Assembly: GCA_902578255.1 (NCBI GenBank)
Contig: CACHCH010000010.1
Coordinates: 1 to 42,198 of the forward strand
Length of the DNA stretch: 42,198 nucleotides
Direction: 5' to 3'
Source: an uncultured Pelagibacteraceae bacterium
Lineage (GTDB): Bacteria > Pseudomonadota > Alphaproteobacteria > Pelagibacterales > Pelagibacteraceae
Shown here: positions 1 through 7,481 of the stretch, in pieces
How the letters are laid out: the number at the start of each line of letters is the position of its first letter
Position numbering within the stretch: the first letter of the stretch is position 1
Notes under the pieces: generated by a model
Databases searched by the model: none
What the model was told of the DNA's origin: nothing
Seen by the model: only the letters and a program-made list of their open reading frames with translations
Program-made: the position numbers and the translations under genes

Positions 1-1
1 A

Positions 2-1168
2 GCAAAAATAAAGCATAAATTAAGAGTTGTTCCGTTATTTGAAACGTTAGATGATTTAGTCAATGCAAGTGAAATAATCAAAAATTTGTTTTCAAAAAAA
101 TGGTACAGAAAATTAATAAACAATAAACAAGAAGTAATGATAGGTTACTCTGACTCTAGCAAAGATGCAGGTAAAATATGTGCAAGTTGGCATCAATATA
201 AAGCGCAGGAGCAGATTGTTAAATTAGCAAAAAAATATGGCGTTAATGCCAGTTTTTTTCATGGAAGAGGAGGTTCGCCAGGAAGAGGCGGAGGACCAAT
301 TCAAGCAACCCTAAGATCTCAACCACCAAATTCTGTAAATGGGAAAATAAGAATTACAGACCAAGGTGAAGTTATTCAGCAAAAATATGGTTATGAACCA
401 ATTGCTGAATATAATTTGTGTAGTTACATAGGGGCAGTAACTGAGGCAACATTAAATCCACCACCAAGACCAAAACCTGATTGGAGGTCACTAATTGAAA
501 AAATGTCAGATATTTCAAAAAGTTCATATAGAAAAAATATCAATCAAAGTTCAGAATTTATAAAATATTTTAAAAATGTCACACCCCATCAAGCGCTTGG
601 TAAATTATCTATTGGATCCAGACCATCAAAAAGAAAGAATTTAGATAATATTAAAAGTTTACGAGCTATACCTTGGGTATTCGCATGGACACAGATTAGA
701 TTAATGTTACCTGCGTGGTTAGGTAGCGCTGAAGCTTTAAGATATGCTTATATAAAAAAATTTAGAAGGACTTTAATAGATATGGAAAAAAATTGGCCCT
801 TTTTCAATTCAATGTTAGATATACTTGATATGGTAATTACTAAAGCTGATCCAGAAATTTCAAAAATTTATGAGAAATATTTAGCAGATGAAAAACTAAT
901 AAGAGTTGGAAAAAAACTTAGATTTCAATTTGAAGTAATAAAAAAATTAAATAAAAAAATTACTACAAAAGAAATTTTATTAACACGAAAACAATCTAGA
1001 ACATTAATAATAGTGAGAAATATATATTCAGAAGTACTAAATATCATACAGCCCATTGTGATCCACAAACTTAAAAAAAATAAAAAAATATCTGATAAAA
1101 AAGATTTAAATGATGCACTTTTAACTTCAATTGCAGGTATATCTGCAGCCATGAAAAATACTGGGTAA
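2..1168 (+). CDS. ppc: Phosphoenolpyruvate carboxylase, C-terminal part (5' truncated by window)
   Basis: Carboxylates PEP to oxaloacetate in the cytosol, an anaplerotic reaction feeding the TCA cycle. The frame is open from base 2 with no start, so the N-terminal half lies outside the window; a TTG at 86 is internal. Visible family landmarks are VVPLFETLDDL just inside the window, then GYSDSSKDAG, the mobile catalytic loop FHGRGGSPGRGGG, and the conserved C-terminal end in NTG that closes the active site. About 388 codons are present; full-length enzymes have roughly 900 residues. The TAA stop overlaps the ATG of the next gene (ccdA-like) by one base, so the two are probably co-transcribed and translationally coupled. 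Identification is secure. Confidence 0.96.
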   Translation, partial: AKIKHKLRVVPLFETLDDLVNASEIIKNLFSKKWYRKLINNKQEVMIGYSDSSKDAGKICASWHQYKAQEQIVKLAKKYGVNASFFHGRGGSPGRGGGPIQATLRSQPPNSVNGKIRITDQGEVIQQKYGYEPIAEYNLCSYIGAVTEATLNPPPRPKPDWRSLIEKMSDISKSSYRKNINQSSEFIKYFKNVTPHQALGKLSIGSRPSKRKNLDNIKSLRAIPWVFAWTQIRLMLPAWLGSAEALRYAYIKKFRRTLIDMEKNWPFFNSMLDILDMVITKADPEISKIYEKYLADEKLIRVGKKLRFQFEVIKKLNKKITTKEILLTRKQSRTLIIVRNIYSEVLNIIQPIVIHKLKKNKKISDKKDLNDALLTSIAGISAAMKNTG

Positions 1169-1875
1169 TGTTTGAGTTTTTAATTGCTTTTGGTGCAGGA
1201 TTAATAAGTTTTTTATCACCCTGTGTGTTACCTTTAATTCCAGGATATGTTTCGTATATTTCGGGCCAATCACTTCAAGAAATATTAGAGTCAAAAAAAA
1301 CAAATTTTTTTCCTCTTGTCTTATTTTGTTTAGGGTTTTCAACTGTATTTGTATTATTAGGCGCTTCGGCATCTTTTTTAGGGCAAGCACTTTTACAAAA
1401 CTCTGAAGTTCTAAGAATTATTGCAGGAATAATTATTGTAATATTTTCATTTCAGTTACTAGGTATCATTAATATTTCTTATCTAAATTTTGAAAAAAGA
1501 TTTGATGCAAAAGAGTCTAGAAATATTTTGTTTCCATATGTAATTGGTCTTGCATTTGGTTTTGGGTGGACTCCTTGTATTGGACCTATTTTAGGCTCCA
1601 TCTTAGCTTTAGCCTCTATTGAAGAAACATTATCAAGAGCAATAATATTACTGATATCTTACTCTTTAGGTCTTGCTATACCTTTTGTATTGTCAGGATA
1701 TTTAATTCAAAGATTTTTATTATTTTCTAAAAATTTTAGAAAAAACATAAATTTAATCTCAAAAATAGGTGGAATAACTCTTTTAGTTACAGGTATTTTA
1801 ATTTTAACTAATCAATTACAGGCAATTGGTTTTTATATAATTAAAGTTTTTCCTTTTATGCAAAATTTCGGCTAA
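1168..1875 (+). CDS. ccdA: CcdA/DsbD-type transmembrane thiol-electron carrier
   Basis: A 235-aa inner-membrane protein with about six hydrophobic segments. It carries the family's two Cys-Pro sites, LSPCVLPLIPGY (Cys19) and GWTPCIGPILG (Cys137). Family members pass electrons from cytoplasmic thioredoxin to periplasmic thiol proteins, chiefly for cytochrome c maturation. The ATG overlaps the ppc stop by one base and the next gene follows after 9 bp, so it is embedded in an operon. No periplasmic thioredoxin-like partner is adjacent, so the client is unknown; the exported MsrB at 11244 is one possible recipient, by inference only. The length is normal for CcdA, without the extra periplasmic domains of DsbD. 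Confidence 0.92.
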   Translation: MFEFLIAFGAGLISFLSPCVLPLIPGYVSYISGQSLQEILESKKTNFFPLVLFCLGFSTVFVLLGASASFLGQALLQNSEVLRIIAGIIIVIFSFQLLGIINISYLNFEKRFDAKESRNILFPYVIGLAFGFGWTPCIGPILGSILALASIEETLSRAIILLISYSLGLAIPFVLSGYLIQRFLLFSKNFRKNINLISKIGGITLLVTGILILTNQLQAIGFYIIKVFPFMQNFG

Positions 1876-1884
1876 AAAGAAGAG

Positions 1885-2472
1885 ATGAAAATCTATCAAA
1901 TAGACTCAAGTGCCAGAAAAAAAGGCTCAACCTCAAGAGCTTTAGCCAAAAAATTATTAGATAAAATAAAGAAGCCTGGAGATGAAGTTTTATATAGGGA
2001 TTTAGATGAAGAAATGCTTTTTGTAAGTGGGCTTACTGAGTCAGGGATGAAAATTGATGAAAAAGATCAAACTGAACATCATAAAAAAATGTTTGAATTA
2101 TCAGATCAACTTGTAAAAGAACTTAAGGAAAGTGATATAATTATTATTTCAGCGCCAATTTATAATTATGGTCCACCAGCTACATTAAAAGCTTGGTCAG
2201 ACCTAGCAGCTAGAATTGGAGAAACTTTTAAGTTTAAACCCAATGGAAGAAGAGAAGGACTACTAAAAAATAAACAAGCTTATTTAGTAATCACCTCAGG
2301 TGGCACAAAACTTAACAGTGCTGAAGATTTTTTAACCCCATGGCTTAAATTTATTTTAAATTTTTTTGGAATAGAGAAGGTAGAAGTAATCAGTGCTGAT
2401 CAAATGGCTCTTGATTATGATAAATCGATTAAAGCTGCAGAAGCTCAAATTGAGAGTTTATTCAAAAATTGA
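1885..2472 (+). CDS. FMN-dependent NAD(P)H:quinone/azo reductase (AzoR-like flavodoxin fold)
   Basis: A 195-aa flavodoxin-fold protein. Family members reduce quinones and azo compounds by two-electron transfer from NAD(P)H through bound FMN. The FMN phosphate loop is visible at residues 8-16 (SSARKKGST), the isoalloxazine-binding segment at about 90-104 (APIYNYGPPATLKAW), and a third FMN contact around TSGG (137-140). Length matches AzoR. It starts 9 bp after ccdA with a short AAGAAGAG-like Shine-Dalgarno, so it probably belongs to the same transcript. The natural substrate cannot be told from sequence; a role in quinone detoxification is an inference from the family. Confidence 0.85.
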   Translation: MKIYQIDSSARKKGSTSRALAKKLLDKIKKPGDEVLYRDLDEEMLFVSGLTESGMKIDEKDQTEHHKKMFELSDQLVKELKESDIIIISAPIYNYGPPATLKAWSDLAARIGETFKFKPNGRREGLLKNKQAYLVITSGGTKLNSAEDFLTPWLKFILNFFGIEKVEVISADQMALDYDKSIKAAEAQIESLFKN

Positions 2473-2530
2473 AAAATATAAATTTAAAAATTAACTTTAA
2501 CCAAAATTAATTTGATAGTAAGAGTTCTTT

Positions 2531-3334
2531 GTGAACAATTTAGATAAAAAAAAATACAAAATATTCGCTAATTTTTTAAATCAATTAGCAAAAGATCTTA
2601 CTAATTTTTATTATTCTAAATTAAATAGAACTTTTAAAGTTTCAAATAAACTGAAAGGAAAAGGCTACGACCCTGTAACAACATCAGACAAGGCTTTTGA
2701 AAAATTCATAAGATCAAAAATAAAAAAAAAATTTCCAAATCATCAAGTAATAGGAGAAGAGTTTGGACATAAAAAATCAAAGAGTGAATTTACGTGGGTA
2801 ATTGATCCTATAGATGGTACAAGATCATTCGTAATAGGAAATCCTACTTGGAGTAATCTAATTTCTTTAAATTATAAAGGTACTCCAGTTTTAGGATTAG
2901 CTAATTTTCCAGTTTTAAAAAAATATTATTTAAATTACTCGGATAAATTAGCCTACGTTATAGAAAATGGAAAAAAAAGAAAAATTCACGTAAATAAAAA
3001 AGCTACTTTTAAAAATGTTAGAGTGTCTGCAGCATTTCATGGATCTTTATCTCTTAATAAACAAAAAAAAATTCCCCAAATTTTAAAATTAATACAATTT
3101 CCCTGCAGTGATGCTTTAAGTTATTCACATTTAGCTGAGGGCAGACTAGATATTGTTATTCAATGCTCTAATAAAATTTGGGATATTCATCCATTAATAC
3201 CAGTCATTAAAGCTGCAGGTGGATACTTAAATACTTGGAATAATAAAGACGCAATTAAAGGTGGTAACATTTTAGTTTCCTCGAATAAAACTATTCATCA
3301 AAAATTTTTGAAATTACTAAAACCTGTTAGTTAA
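2531..3334 (+). CDS. hisN: Inositol-monophosphatase-family phosphatase, probable histidinol-phosphatase HisN
   Basis: A 267-aa Mg-dependent phosphatase of the IMPase fold. Metal and catalytic motifs are all present: VTTSDKAFE (Asp53), GEEFG (Glu76-Glu77), IDPIDGTRSF (Asp92, Asp95) and the late WDIHPLIPVIKAAGG. The reading DPIDGTRSF with a following GNPTW resembles the HisN subgroup, which dephosphorylates histidinol phosphate in histidine biosynthesis, more than inositol phosphatases, but that assignment is inferred. The start is a GTG at 2531 with AAGAG upstream; no ATG lies nearby in frame. It sits 58 bp after the azoreductase gene and 15 bp before the DUF952 gene. Confidence 0.82.
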   Translation: MNNLDKKKYKIFANFLNQLAKDLTNFYYSKLNRTFKVSNKLKGKGYDPVTTSDKAFEKFIRSKIKKKFPNHQVIGEEFGHKKSKSEFTWVIDPIDGTRSFVIGNPTWSNLISLNYKGTPVLGLANFPVLKKYYLNYSDKLAYVIENGKKRKIHVNKKATFKNVRVSAAFHGSLSLNKQKKIPQILKLIQFPCSDALSYSHLAEGRLDIVIQCSNKIWDIHPLIPVIKAAGGYLNTWNNKDAIKGGNILVSSNKTIHQKFLKLLKPVS

Positions 3335-3349
3335 TAATTTTAGTCAATT

Positions 3350-3703
3350 ATGAATTTGGAGTATATTTTTAAAATATTACATAAAGAAGAGTGGACTAAA
3401 GCAAAAAATAGCGGTGTTTATTCTGGTTCATCAAAGGATTTAGAGGATGGATATATTCATTTTTCAGAGGAGGATCAAGTTCTAGAAACTTTAAAAAAAT
3501 ACTTCTCTAAACAGAATGATTTAATCTTATTAAAAGTACATACCTTACATCTTGATCATTTGCTTTGGGAGCAAGCCTCTAATGGTGATATGTATCCTCA
3601 TTTATACTCGCCTCTTGATATAAAAAATGTGAAAGATGAATTTGAATTAAACTTGAATGAAAATGGAATTCATCAATTACCAGATAATTTTAGAAACAAT
3701 TAG
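3350..3703 (+). CDS. DUF952 family protein
   Basis: A 117-aa cytosolic protein of the DUF952 family, whose biochemical role is not established. Recognised by the overall pattern: an opening IFKILHKEEW, then DGYIHFSEEDQ, a LLKVHTLHLD stretch, YPHLYSPLDI, and a closing NGIHQLP. Some literature compares the fold with ADP-ribosyl-transferase-like proteins, but no function follows. It begins 15 bp after the hisN-like gene and is the last gene of the plus-strand run; it converges on the minus-strand mini-gene cluster with only 6 bp between the stop codons. Confidence 0.8.
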   Translation: MNLEYIFKILHKEEWTKAKNSGVYSGSSKDLEDGYIHFSEEDQVLETLKKYFSKQNDLILLKVHTLHLDHLLWEQASNGDMYPHLYSPLDIKNVKDEFELNLNENGIHQLPDNFRNN

Positions 3704-3709
3704 AGTTTA

Positions 3710-4045
3710 TTAACCTATTCTCCCCAAATAATTGACCATCACTACACCAATTATAATTAATATTATTCCAATTATCCCATAGATATTTGGAATTTGGTTA
3801 AATTTAAGTACAGCAAATAGAACAACCCCTGTTACAGTTAATCCACTATAAGTAGAATAAGCAAACCCAACGGGAAGAGCAGACATAGCCTTTGCTATTG
3901 AAAACATAGTAATACACATAAATAATATACATAAGAAAGATGGAGTAAATTTTGTAAAACCATCAGAAATTTTAGCAAGACTGTTTGAGGCTATTCCAAA
4001 TATAATCCCATTTGCTAAAAATAAATATCCTAAAAAAGGTTTCAT
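3710..4045 (-). CDS. SMR-like small membrane protein A, catalytic Glu absent
   Basis: A 111-aa, four-helix membrane protein with the size and layout of small multidrug resistance (EmrE-type) transporters: an N-terminal helix, KISDGFTKF, a PVGFAYSTYSGL segment matching the EmrE PTGIAYAIWSG region, and a final helix IIGIILIIIGVVMVNYLG. By register on the Lys and GFT residues, the essential EmrE Glu14 falls on Gly17 here, and Trp63 is a Tyr. Proton-coupled multidrug antiport is therefore doubtful. It is the last gene of the mini-gene cluster, 2 bp after the DUF2798 gene. A similar paralogue (110 aa) lies just upstream at 4275-4607 and may form a heterodimer with it. Confidence 0.85.
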   Translation of the reverse strand: MKPFLGYLFLANGIIFGIASNSLAKISDGFTKFTPSFLCILFMCITMFSIAKAMSALPVGFAYSTYSGLTVTGVVLFAVLKFNQIPNIYGIIGIILIIIGVVMVNYLGRIG

Positions 4046-4047
4046 AG

Positions 4048-4272
4048 TTAATCTATTGTAATTTTATCTATGAGGGATCTTATCATTGGTGCTATTATAA
4101 TAGCAGCTATTAGAGCAACAGGAAAAGCAAACATCCAAGAATAAAACCACCTTCCAAAAAATCCATCTGTTAAACTTGTATTAACAGCTACAACAACACC
4201 ACTCATAATTAAACTCATTCCAAAAGACATTAAGAAAATAAAAACAAATTGTGCATATTTTTTTTTAATCAT
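4048..4272 (-). CDS. DUF2798 two-helix membrane protein
   Basis: A 74-aa membrane protein with two hydrophobic segments, about residues 7-28 and 44-64, joined by a NTSLTDGFFGRWFYSWMF linker. It is recognised as DUF2798, a family without a known biochemical role. It lies exactly between the two SMR-like genes, with 2-bp gaps on both sides, so the three are almost certainly co-translated. That position makes it a plausible third subunit or partner of the SMR-like pair. That is an inference from spacing; no family precedent known to me establishes it. Confidence 0.8.
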   Translation of the reverse strand: MIKKKYAQFVFIFLMSFGMSLIMSGVVVAVNTSLTDGFFGRWFYSWMFAFPVALIAAIIIAPMIRSLIDKITID

Positions 4273-4274
4273 AT

Positions 4275-4607
4275 TTAATTATTTCCTAATAAGTTAACCA
4301 TCAGCACTCCAATGATTATAAGAGCTAATCCAATTAATGAATATAAATTAGGTATTTGATTAAATCTAATAACACCAACAATCACAGTTGCTATAATAGT
4401 CAGTCCTGCAAATGACGCATAAGTTATACCCATAGGTATATTTTTCATAACCAAAGAAAGTGCATACATACAGAGAACTATAGTGATTGCTGTAATGATG
4501 CTTGGAAACAGAAGAGTAAAACCCTCAGCACTTTTTGCAAAACTATTAGAAGTAACACCTAGGAAAACAGCAATTCCTAGAAAAAGGTAGGAAGTAGCGA
4601 GACTCAT
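4275..4607 (-). CDS. SMR-like small membrane protein B, catalytic Glu absent
   Basis: A 110-aa four-helix protein paralogous to the one at 3710-4045. The two share the pattern G-x-x-S-N-S-x-A-K followed by GFT near residues 17-31, and R/KFNQIPN-x-Y before the last helix. The EmrE Glu14 position is again Gly17 and the Trp63 position is Phe, so both partners lack the residues needed for classical SMR proton/drug exchange. SMR proteins often work as adjacent pairs of opposite topology, which fits this arrangement. The cargo is unknown; they may belong to a non-drug branch of the SMR/DMT superfamily. There is a 38-bp gap to the upstream NTF2-like gene. Confidence 0.85.
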   Translation of the reverse strand: MSLATSYLFLGIAVFLGVTSNSFAKSAEGFTLLFPSIITAITIVLCMYALSLVMKNIPMGITYASFAGLTIIATVIVGVIRFNQIPNLYSLIGLALIIIGVLMVNLLGNN

Positions 4608-4645
4608 TTTATGACTTTAAATGATATCTCGCTAAATTTATATAA

Positions 4646-4966
4646 TTATTTAGGTATTGGAGTAGCGCCTGTCTCCAAGCTTGCTATTTTTCCATCTTTA
4701 TATTTGTAAACAGCCATTACAGCTTCAACATTACCATCATTAAATGTTACAAAAGAATGATGGACACCTACTTCATCATTTTCGTAAACTATTCTAACTT
4801 TATCTTGATTAATGTCACCACTCATAGCCCATTTCATTACGTCGCTTTTATTTAAAACATTTCCTGACTTATGCATTGTAAATTTAAAATCATCATGCAA
4901 AAGTTCATTCATTGCTGCTTCATCTTTGTTTTTCAAAGCAGCGCTATATTTTTCTAATATCGACAT
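4646..4966 (-). CDS. NTF2-like (SnoaL/ketosteroid-isomerase fold) protein
   Basis: A 106-aa protein with the compact NTF2-like pattern: an N-terminal helix SILEKYSAALKNKDEAAMNELL, the HDDFKFTMHKSG strand region, and C-terminal strands ending VMAVYKYKDGKIASLETG. Members of this fold are ligand-binding proteins or small isomerases/cyclases, and the sequence does not say which. It is one of two single-domain NTF2-like proteins in the mini-gene cluster (the other at 7069-7452). It begins only 2 bp after the DUF1330 gene, so the pair is tightly coupled. Confidence 0.75.
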   Translation of the reverse strand: MSILEKYSAALKNKDEAAMNELLHDDFKFTMHKSGNVLNKSDVMKWAMSGDINQDKVRIVYENDEVGVHHSFVTFNDGNVEAVMAVYKYKDGKIASLETGATPIPK

Positions 4967-4968
4967 TT

Positions 4969-5259
4969 TTATGCTCCTTGTATTATTATCCCATTAGTGT
5001 TTGCATTAACTAATCGGATTTGTTTTATTGGTTGATATTCTTCCGAATTGTACCATTCCAATGCTTTTTCATAGGAAGGAAACTTTATTACAACAGTTCT
5101 GCTATATTGCCAAGTTCCTTCTATAATTTGGTTTGTACCACCTCTAATTATGTAATCACCACCAAATTTTTCTGCAACCGGTTTAACTTTTTCAACATAT
5201 TCCTTATAATCTTCTGGATTAGTTACCTCTATATTAAAAATAGCATAACCAGCTTGCAT
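4969..5259 (-). CDS. DUF1330 family dimeric alpha/beta-barrel protein
   Basis: A 96-aa protein with the DUF1330 signature: GYAIFNIEVTNPEDYKEYVE at the start, then KFGGDYIIRGG, VVIKFPSYEKALEWYNSEEY and a closing strand. DUF1330 proteins have the ferredoxin-like dimeric alpha/beta-barrel fold shared with small monooxygenases and lyases; no reaction is established. It sits 14 bp downstream of another small barrel-like gene and 2 bp before an NTF2-like gene. Its companions suggest a shared small-molecule role, which is inference. Confidence 0.85.
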   Translation of the reverse strand: MQAGYAIFNIEVTNPEDYKEYVEKVKPVAEKFGGDYIIRGGTNQIIEGTWQYSRTVVIKFPSYEKALEWYNSEEYQPIKQIRLVNANTNGIIIQGA

Positions 5260-5273
5260 TTTTAATTATTAAG

Positions 5274-5564
5274 TTAAAGACTTATCTCTGACATTTCCCA
5301 AAGCTGAGCACTTTCTATGCATTCTTCATAAATTGCTTTAGCTGTTGGATTATTTCCAGATACAAACTCTTTCATTCCAGCCTCATTGTGGACTGTAACT
5401 TTAAACAACATGCCTGTTTTATCAGGCTTCATTGCTCCAATAGTTTTTTCTGGGTAGGCAACGCTCTTTCTCACACCCATGCCTTCGTCAGATTGCATCC
5501 ATCCCATGAAAGTTTCCATTTTACCTTCTTTAAAATTCACTAACACAAGCATTTCTTTATCCAT
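5274..5564 (-). CDS. Uncharacterised small protein, probable dimeric alpha/beta-barrel
   Basis: A 96-aa soluble protein that I do not recognise with certainty. It opens with a strand (EMLVLVNFKEGKMETF), has a GMLFKVTVHNEAGMKEFV middle resembling the second strand-helix unit of ferredoxin-like barrels, and ends in a helix/strand LWEMSEISL. No Cys pair, signal peptide or catalytic motif stands out. The strong Shine-Dalgarno AAAGGAG lies 5-6 bp before the ATG, suggesting good expression. It is the sixth gene of the mini-gene run, following the secreted protein at 5585 by 20 bp. Confidence 0.7.
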   Translation of the reverse strand: MDKEMLVLVNFKEGKMETFMGWMQSDEGMGVRKSVAYPEKTIGAMKPDKTGMLFKVTVHNEAGMKEFVSGNNPTAKAIYEECIESAQLWEMSEISL

Positions 5565-5584
5565 TATTTTCTCCTTTTGTTAAT

Positions 5585-5962
5585 TTAATATAAAGTTTGT
5601 ACTACTTTTTTAACTCGCTCTTCACCGTCTGGAACTGCTGAATTTACAAAAGTATGACAAGCTTCTGTTTTTGCTTCATCATATTTTGAGCCATAAAACT
5701 TATCTACAGCTTTATTAACTCCATCATCCCATTCCTTTTCAGAAATTCCTATTTCTAAAGCATATGATTTAAGAACTTTTACAGATGCCATTGATTTTTC
5801 TTTCATACTGTATTCAAAAGTTTCACCAGATGGCAAAAAGTAGTTAGCCATATAAATACCACTACATTCCCAAGCTTTAGATTTATCGCTATCCGACATC
5901 CCTGCAATTGCAGTTGATGAAAGAAGAGCACTAAATAGTAATATTAATGTCGTTTTTCTCAT
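5585..5962 (-). CDS. Secreted/periplasmic small protein, unknown function
   Basis: A 125-aa protein with a clear Sec signal peptide; cleavage is predicted after AIA at residue 20. The mature part (about 105 residues) is mainly helical and charged and has exactly two cysteines, Cys33 and Cys102, which could form a disulfide in the periplasm. No known family is recognised. A good Shine-Dalgarno (CAGGAG) precedes the ATG. It is followed by a cytosolic barrel-like gene and preceded by a second secreted protein, so the operon serves both compartments. Confidence 0.75.
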   Translation of the reverse strand: MRKTTLILLFSALLSSTAIAGMSDSDKSKAWECSGIYMANYFLPSGETFEYSMKEKSMASVKVLKSYALEIGISEKEWDDGVNKAVDKFYGSKYDEAKTEACHTFVNSAVPDGEERVKKVVQTLY

Positions 5963-5983
5963 TATATATCTCCTGTTTTTTAA

Positions 5984-6457
5984 TTAATAAGTATAATTTC
6001 CACTCATTTGATTTAATGAATGAGCCATTCCAGCTTTACCTTTAATATTTTGTCTGCTTGAGAAACCTGTTCCAGAAATCTTTTCATATTTTCCAGTTCC
6101 ACCAACAATTACAAAATCTCCAGAACCACCTTGGCCTCCAGTACCTTTACCTTTATAATTTATAAAGACTTTTTCACCATCCATTAGGTAAAAAGTACAC
6201 ATACCTGTTTCGTCATCAAATTTACCTGCAACTAATGTTAACCCTCCAATACAGTGCATTGTAGACTTATCAAAAATACTTCCCTCTTTATCGGACAGTC
6301 CAGCATTACCATCATATGTAATACTCATATTTCCATTGCCACCATCCATTACATTTACTGCCCAAGACCCCGCTCCAGAGGCATTAAATTTACCTGTTTC
6401 AGCTAGAGAGTAGGTTGTTATTAGTGAAATTATTAATGTTAATATTGTTTTTTTCAT
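5984..6457 (-). CDS. Secreted Gly-rich beta protein, allene-oxide-cyclase-barrel-like
   Basis: A 157-aa protein with a Sec signal peptide (cleavage near residue 19, after SLA). The mature protein is Gly- and Thr-rich, has two cysteines (Cys69 and Cys87) and is predicted mostly beta. The segment GDFVIVGGTGKYEKISGTG recalls the repeated GGTGxYxxxxG turn of allene-oxide-cyclase-like and dirigent-like barrels, which bind small hydrophobic ligands; this comparison is weak and made from memory. It follows the gene at 6467 after 9 bp and has an AGGAAA Shine-Dalgarno. An extracytoplasmic ligand-binding role is a guess. Confidence 0.72.
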   Translation of the reverse strand: MKKTILTLIISLITTYSLAETGKFNASGAGSWAVNVMDGGNGNMSITYDGNAGLSDKEGSIFDKSTMHCIGGLTLVAGKFDDETGMCTFYLMDGEKVFINYKGKGTGGQGGSGDFVIVGGTGKYEKISGTGFSSRQNIKGKAGMAHSLNQMSGNYTY

Positions 6458-6466
6458 TTTTATTTC

Positions 6467-6754
6467 CTATTTGTTAAAATCGAAAACTTCTTCTTTAACT
6501 TCAGTAAATTGATGAGGTTCAAAAAAATCGTTCATCTGAGAAAGCTGTTCATTAATAGCATCAGTGCTTTCTGCCATCCAATGACAAAACATTGTCATAG
6601 TATCACCCGGAGTGTAATATGTCATTTGGCATTTAGCTTTATCACTAGTGGAAGATTTAATCATATCTTCTCTGGACATGCCGCCTAAAACCTCGTTAAA
6701 TTTGTCTTTCATTTCTTTCGATTTAAAAGTGTGAGTTACCATATAGTATTTCAT
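6467..6754 (-). CDS. Uncharacterised small protein, probable ferredoxin-like alpha/beta fold
   Basis: A 95-aa soluble protein. The order of predicted elements (strand KYYMVTHTF, helix with KDKFNEVLGGM, strand CQMTYYTPGDTMTMFCHWMA, helix TDAINEQLSQM, strand HQFTEVKEEVF) matches a single ferredoxin-like unit of the kind seen in DUF4242-type and related proteins. I cannot assign it to a named family with confidence. Two cysteines, at about positions 42 and 57, lie in adjacent strands. A strong AAAGGAG Shine-Dalgarno precedes the ATG. It sits between another barrel-like gene and a secreted protein. Confidence 0.7.
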   Translation of the reverse strand: MKYYMVTHTFKSKEMKDKFNEVLGGMSREDMIKSSTSDKAKCQMTYYTPGDTMTMFCHWMAESTDAINEQLSQMNDFFEPHQFTEVKEEVFDFNK

Positions 6755-6775
6755 TTTTTCTCCTTTTTTTATTGT

Positions 6776-7045
6776 TTAGTCAGAGCAAACGCTCATTACT
6801 GTTGTCTCTTGTTTGTGTCCTGATTGCTCAATTACTCTGGCATTTTCGGGATCTTGCATGAATTTTTGCATTGTATCTGCCGCAGGTGTTTCCATTACGA
6901 TATGTACTTTATTTGTATTTTCTATTTCATTTCCAACATAAATTGTTTTAATTCCTGCAGCTTCTCTTGCATTAGAATGTTGGTCAAACATTTTTTTCCA
7001 GTGAACCCAATCATCAACTTCAAAGTTACCAATAATTTTTACCAT
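6776..7045 (-). CDS. Uncharacterised small protein, probable ABM/dimeric alpha-beta barrel
   Basis: An 89-aa protein whose opening VKIIGNFEVDDWVHWKKMF, a central KVHIVMETPAADTMQKFMQD and a short C-terminal tail fit the ferredoxin-like small monooxygenase/DUF3764-like layout. No function is assigned. The start is chosen at the ATG at 7045: GGAG lies 6 bp upstream of it, whereas the in-frame TTG twelve bases further upstream overlaps that Shine-Dalgarno and would add only four residues. It is 23 bp downstream of the NTF2-like leader gene of the cluster. Confidence 0.72.
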   Translation of the reverse strand: MVKIIGNFEVDDWVHWKKMFDQHSNAREAAGIKTIYVGNEIENTNKVHIVMETPAADTMQKFMQDPENARVIEQSGHKQETTVMSVCSD

Positions 7046-7068
7046 TATTCGCTCCAAACTATTGTTTC

Positions 7069-7452
7069 TTACTTCTTCATTGCATTGAACATGCTAAGCG
7101 TATCATCAAAAGTCATCATAACTTTTGTTTTTCCCTCGTCACTCACTTCAAAATAGTGACCAAACATAGTATCCATGTTATCCGCAGTTGCATGAACTCT
7201 TGCGAATACTTTATTACCTTCACTTATCATATCTAAAACTTTTAAATGGAAATTTGGCCAAGTAGCTGGGATTTTGGACATTGCAGCCATCATAGCTTGT
7301 TTTCCTTTGTGAACTCCAGAAAGTGGATGTACACCTTCTTTGCCTGGAAATGTCCAAACGATTTCATCATCGATTATATCCTTAAAAAAGGTTTCCATAT
7401 CTCCTGAACTAAATAGTTCATATGCTTTTTTAGTTTGTTCTTTTGCGTCCAT
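7069..7452 (-). CDS. SnoaL/NTF2-like protein, first gene of mini-gene operon
   Basis: A 127-aa single-domain NTF2-like protein. It shows the opening helix KKAYELFSSGDMETFF, DDEIVWTFPGKEG with the acidic/aromatic strand typical of SnoaL-like proteins, HKGKQAMMAAMSKI, and strands KVFARVHATADNM and FGHYFEVSDEGK. Known relatives include polyketide cyclases, ketosteroid isomerases and stress-induced ligand binders; the ligand here cannot be predicted. It is the promoter-proximal gene of the eleven-gene minus-strand run, with an AAAGGA Shine-Dalgarno and a TATAAT box about 25 bp upstream of the ATG. Confidence 0.82.
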   Translation of the reverse strand: MDAKEQTKKAYELFSSGDMETFFKDIIDDEIVWTFPGKEGVHPLSGVHKGKQAMMAAMSKIPATWPNFHLKVLDMISEGNKVFARVHATADNMDTMFGHYFEVSDEGKTKVMMTFDDTLSMFNAMKK

Positions 7453-7475
7453 AGTTTTCCTTTAATTTTTTTAGT

Positions 7476-7481
7476 ATTATA
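7476..7481 (-). promoter_or_regulatory. Putative -10 box for the mini-gene operon
   Basis: On the minus strand a perfect TATAAT lies 23-28 bp upstream of the first ATG of the eleven-gene run (7452). No good -35 hexamer is found at 16-18 bp spacing, so the promoter may need an activator. Upstream, about 7525-7565, is a short GC-richer island with CGTCGTGCGTC, followed by ATATCAAATATG, which could hold an operator. Confidence 0.35.
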
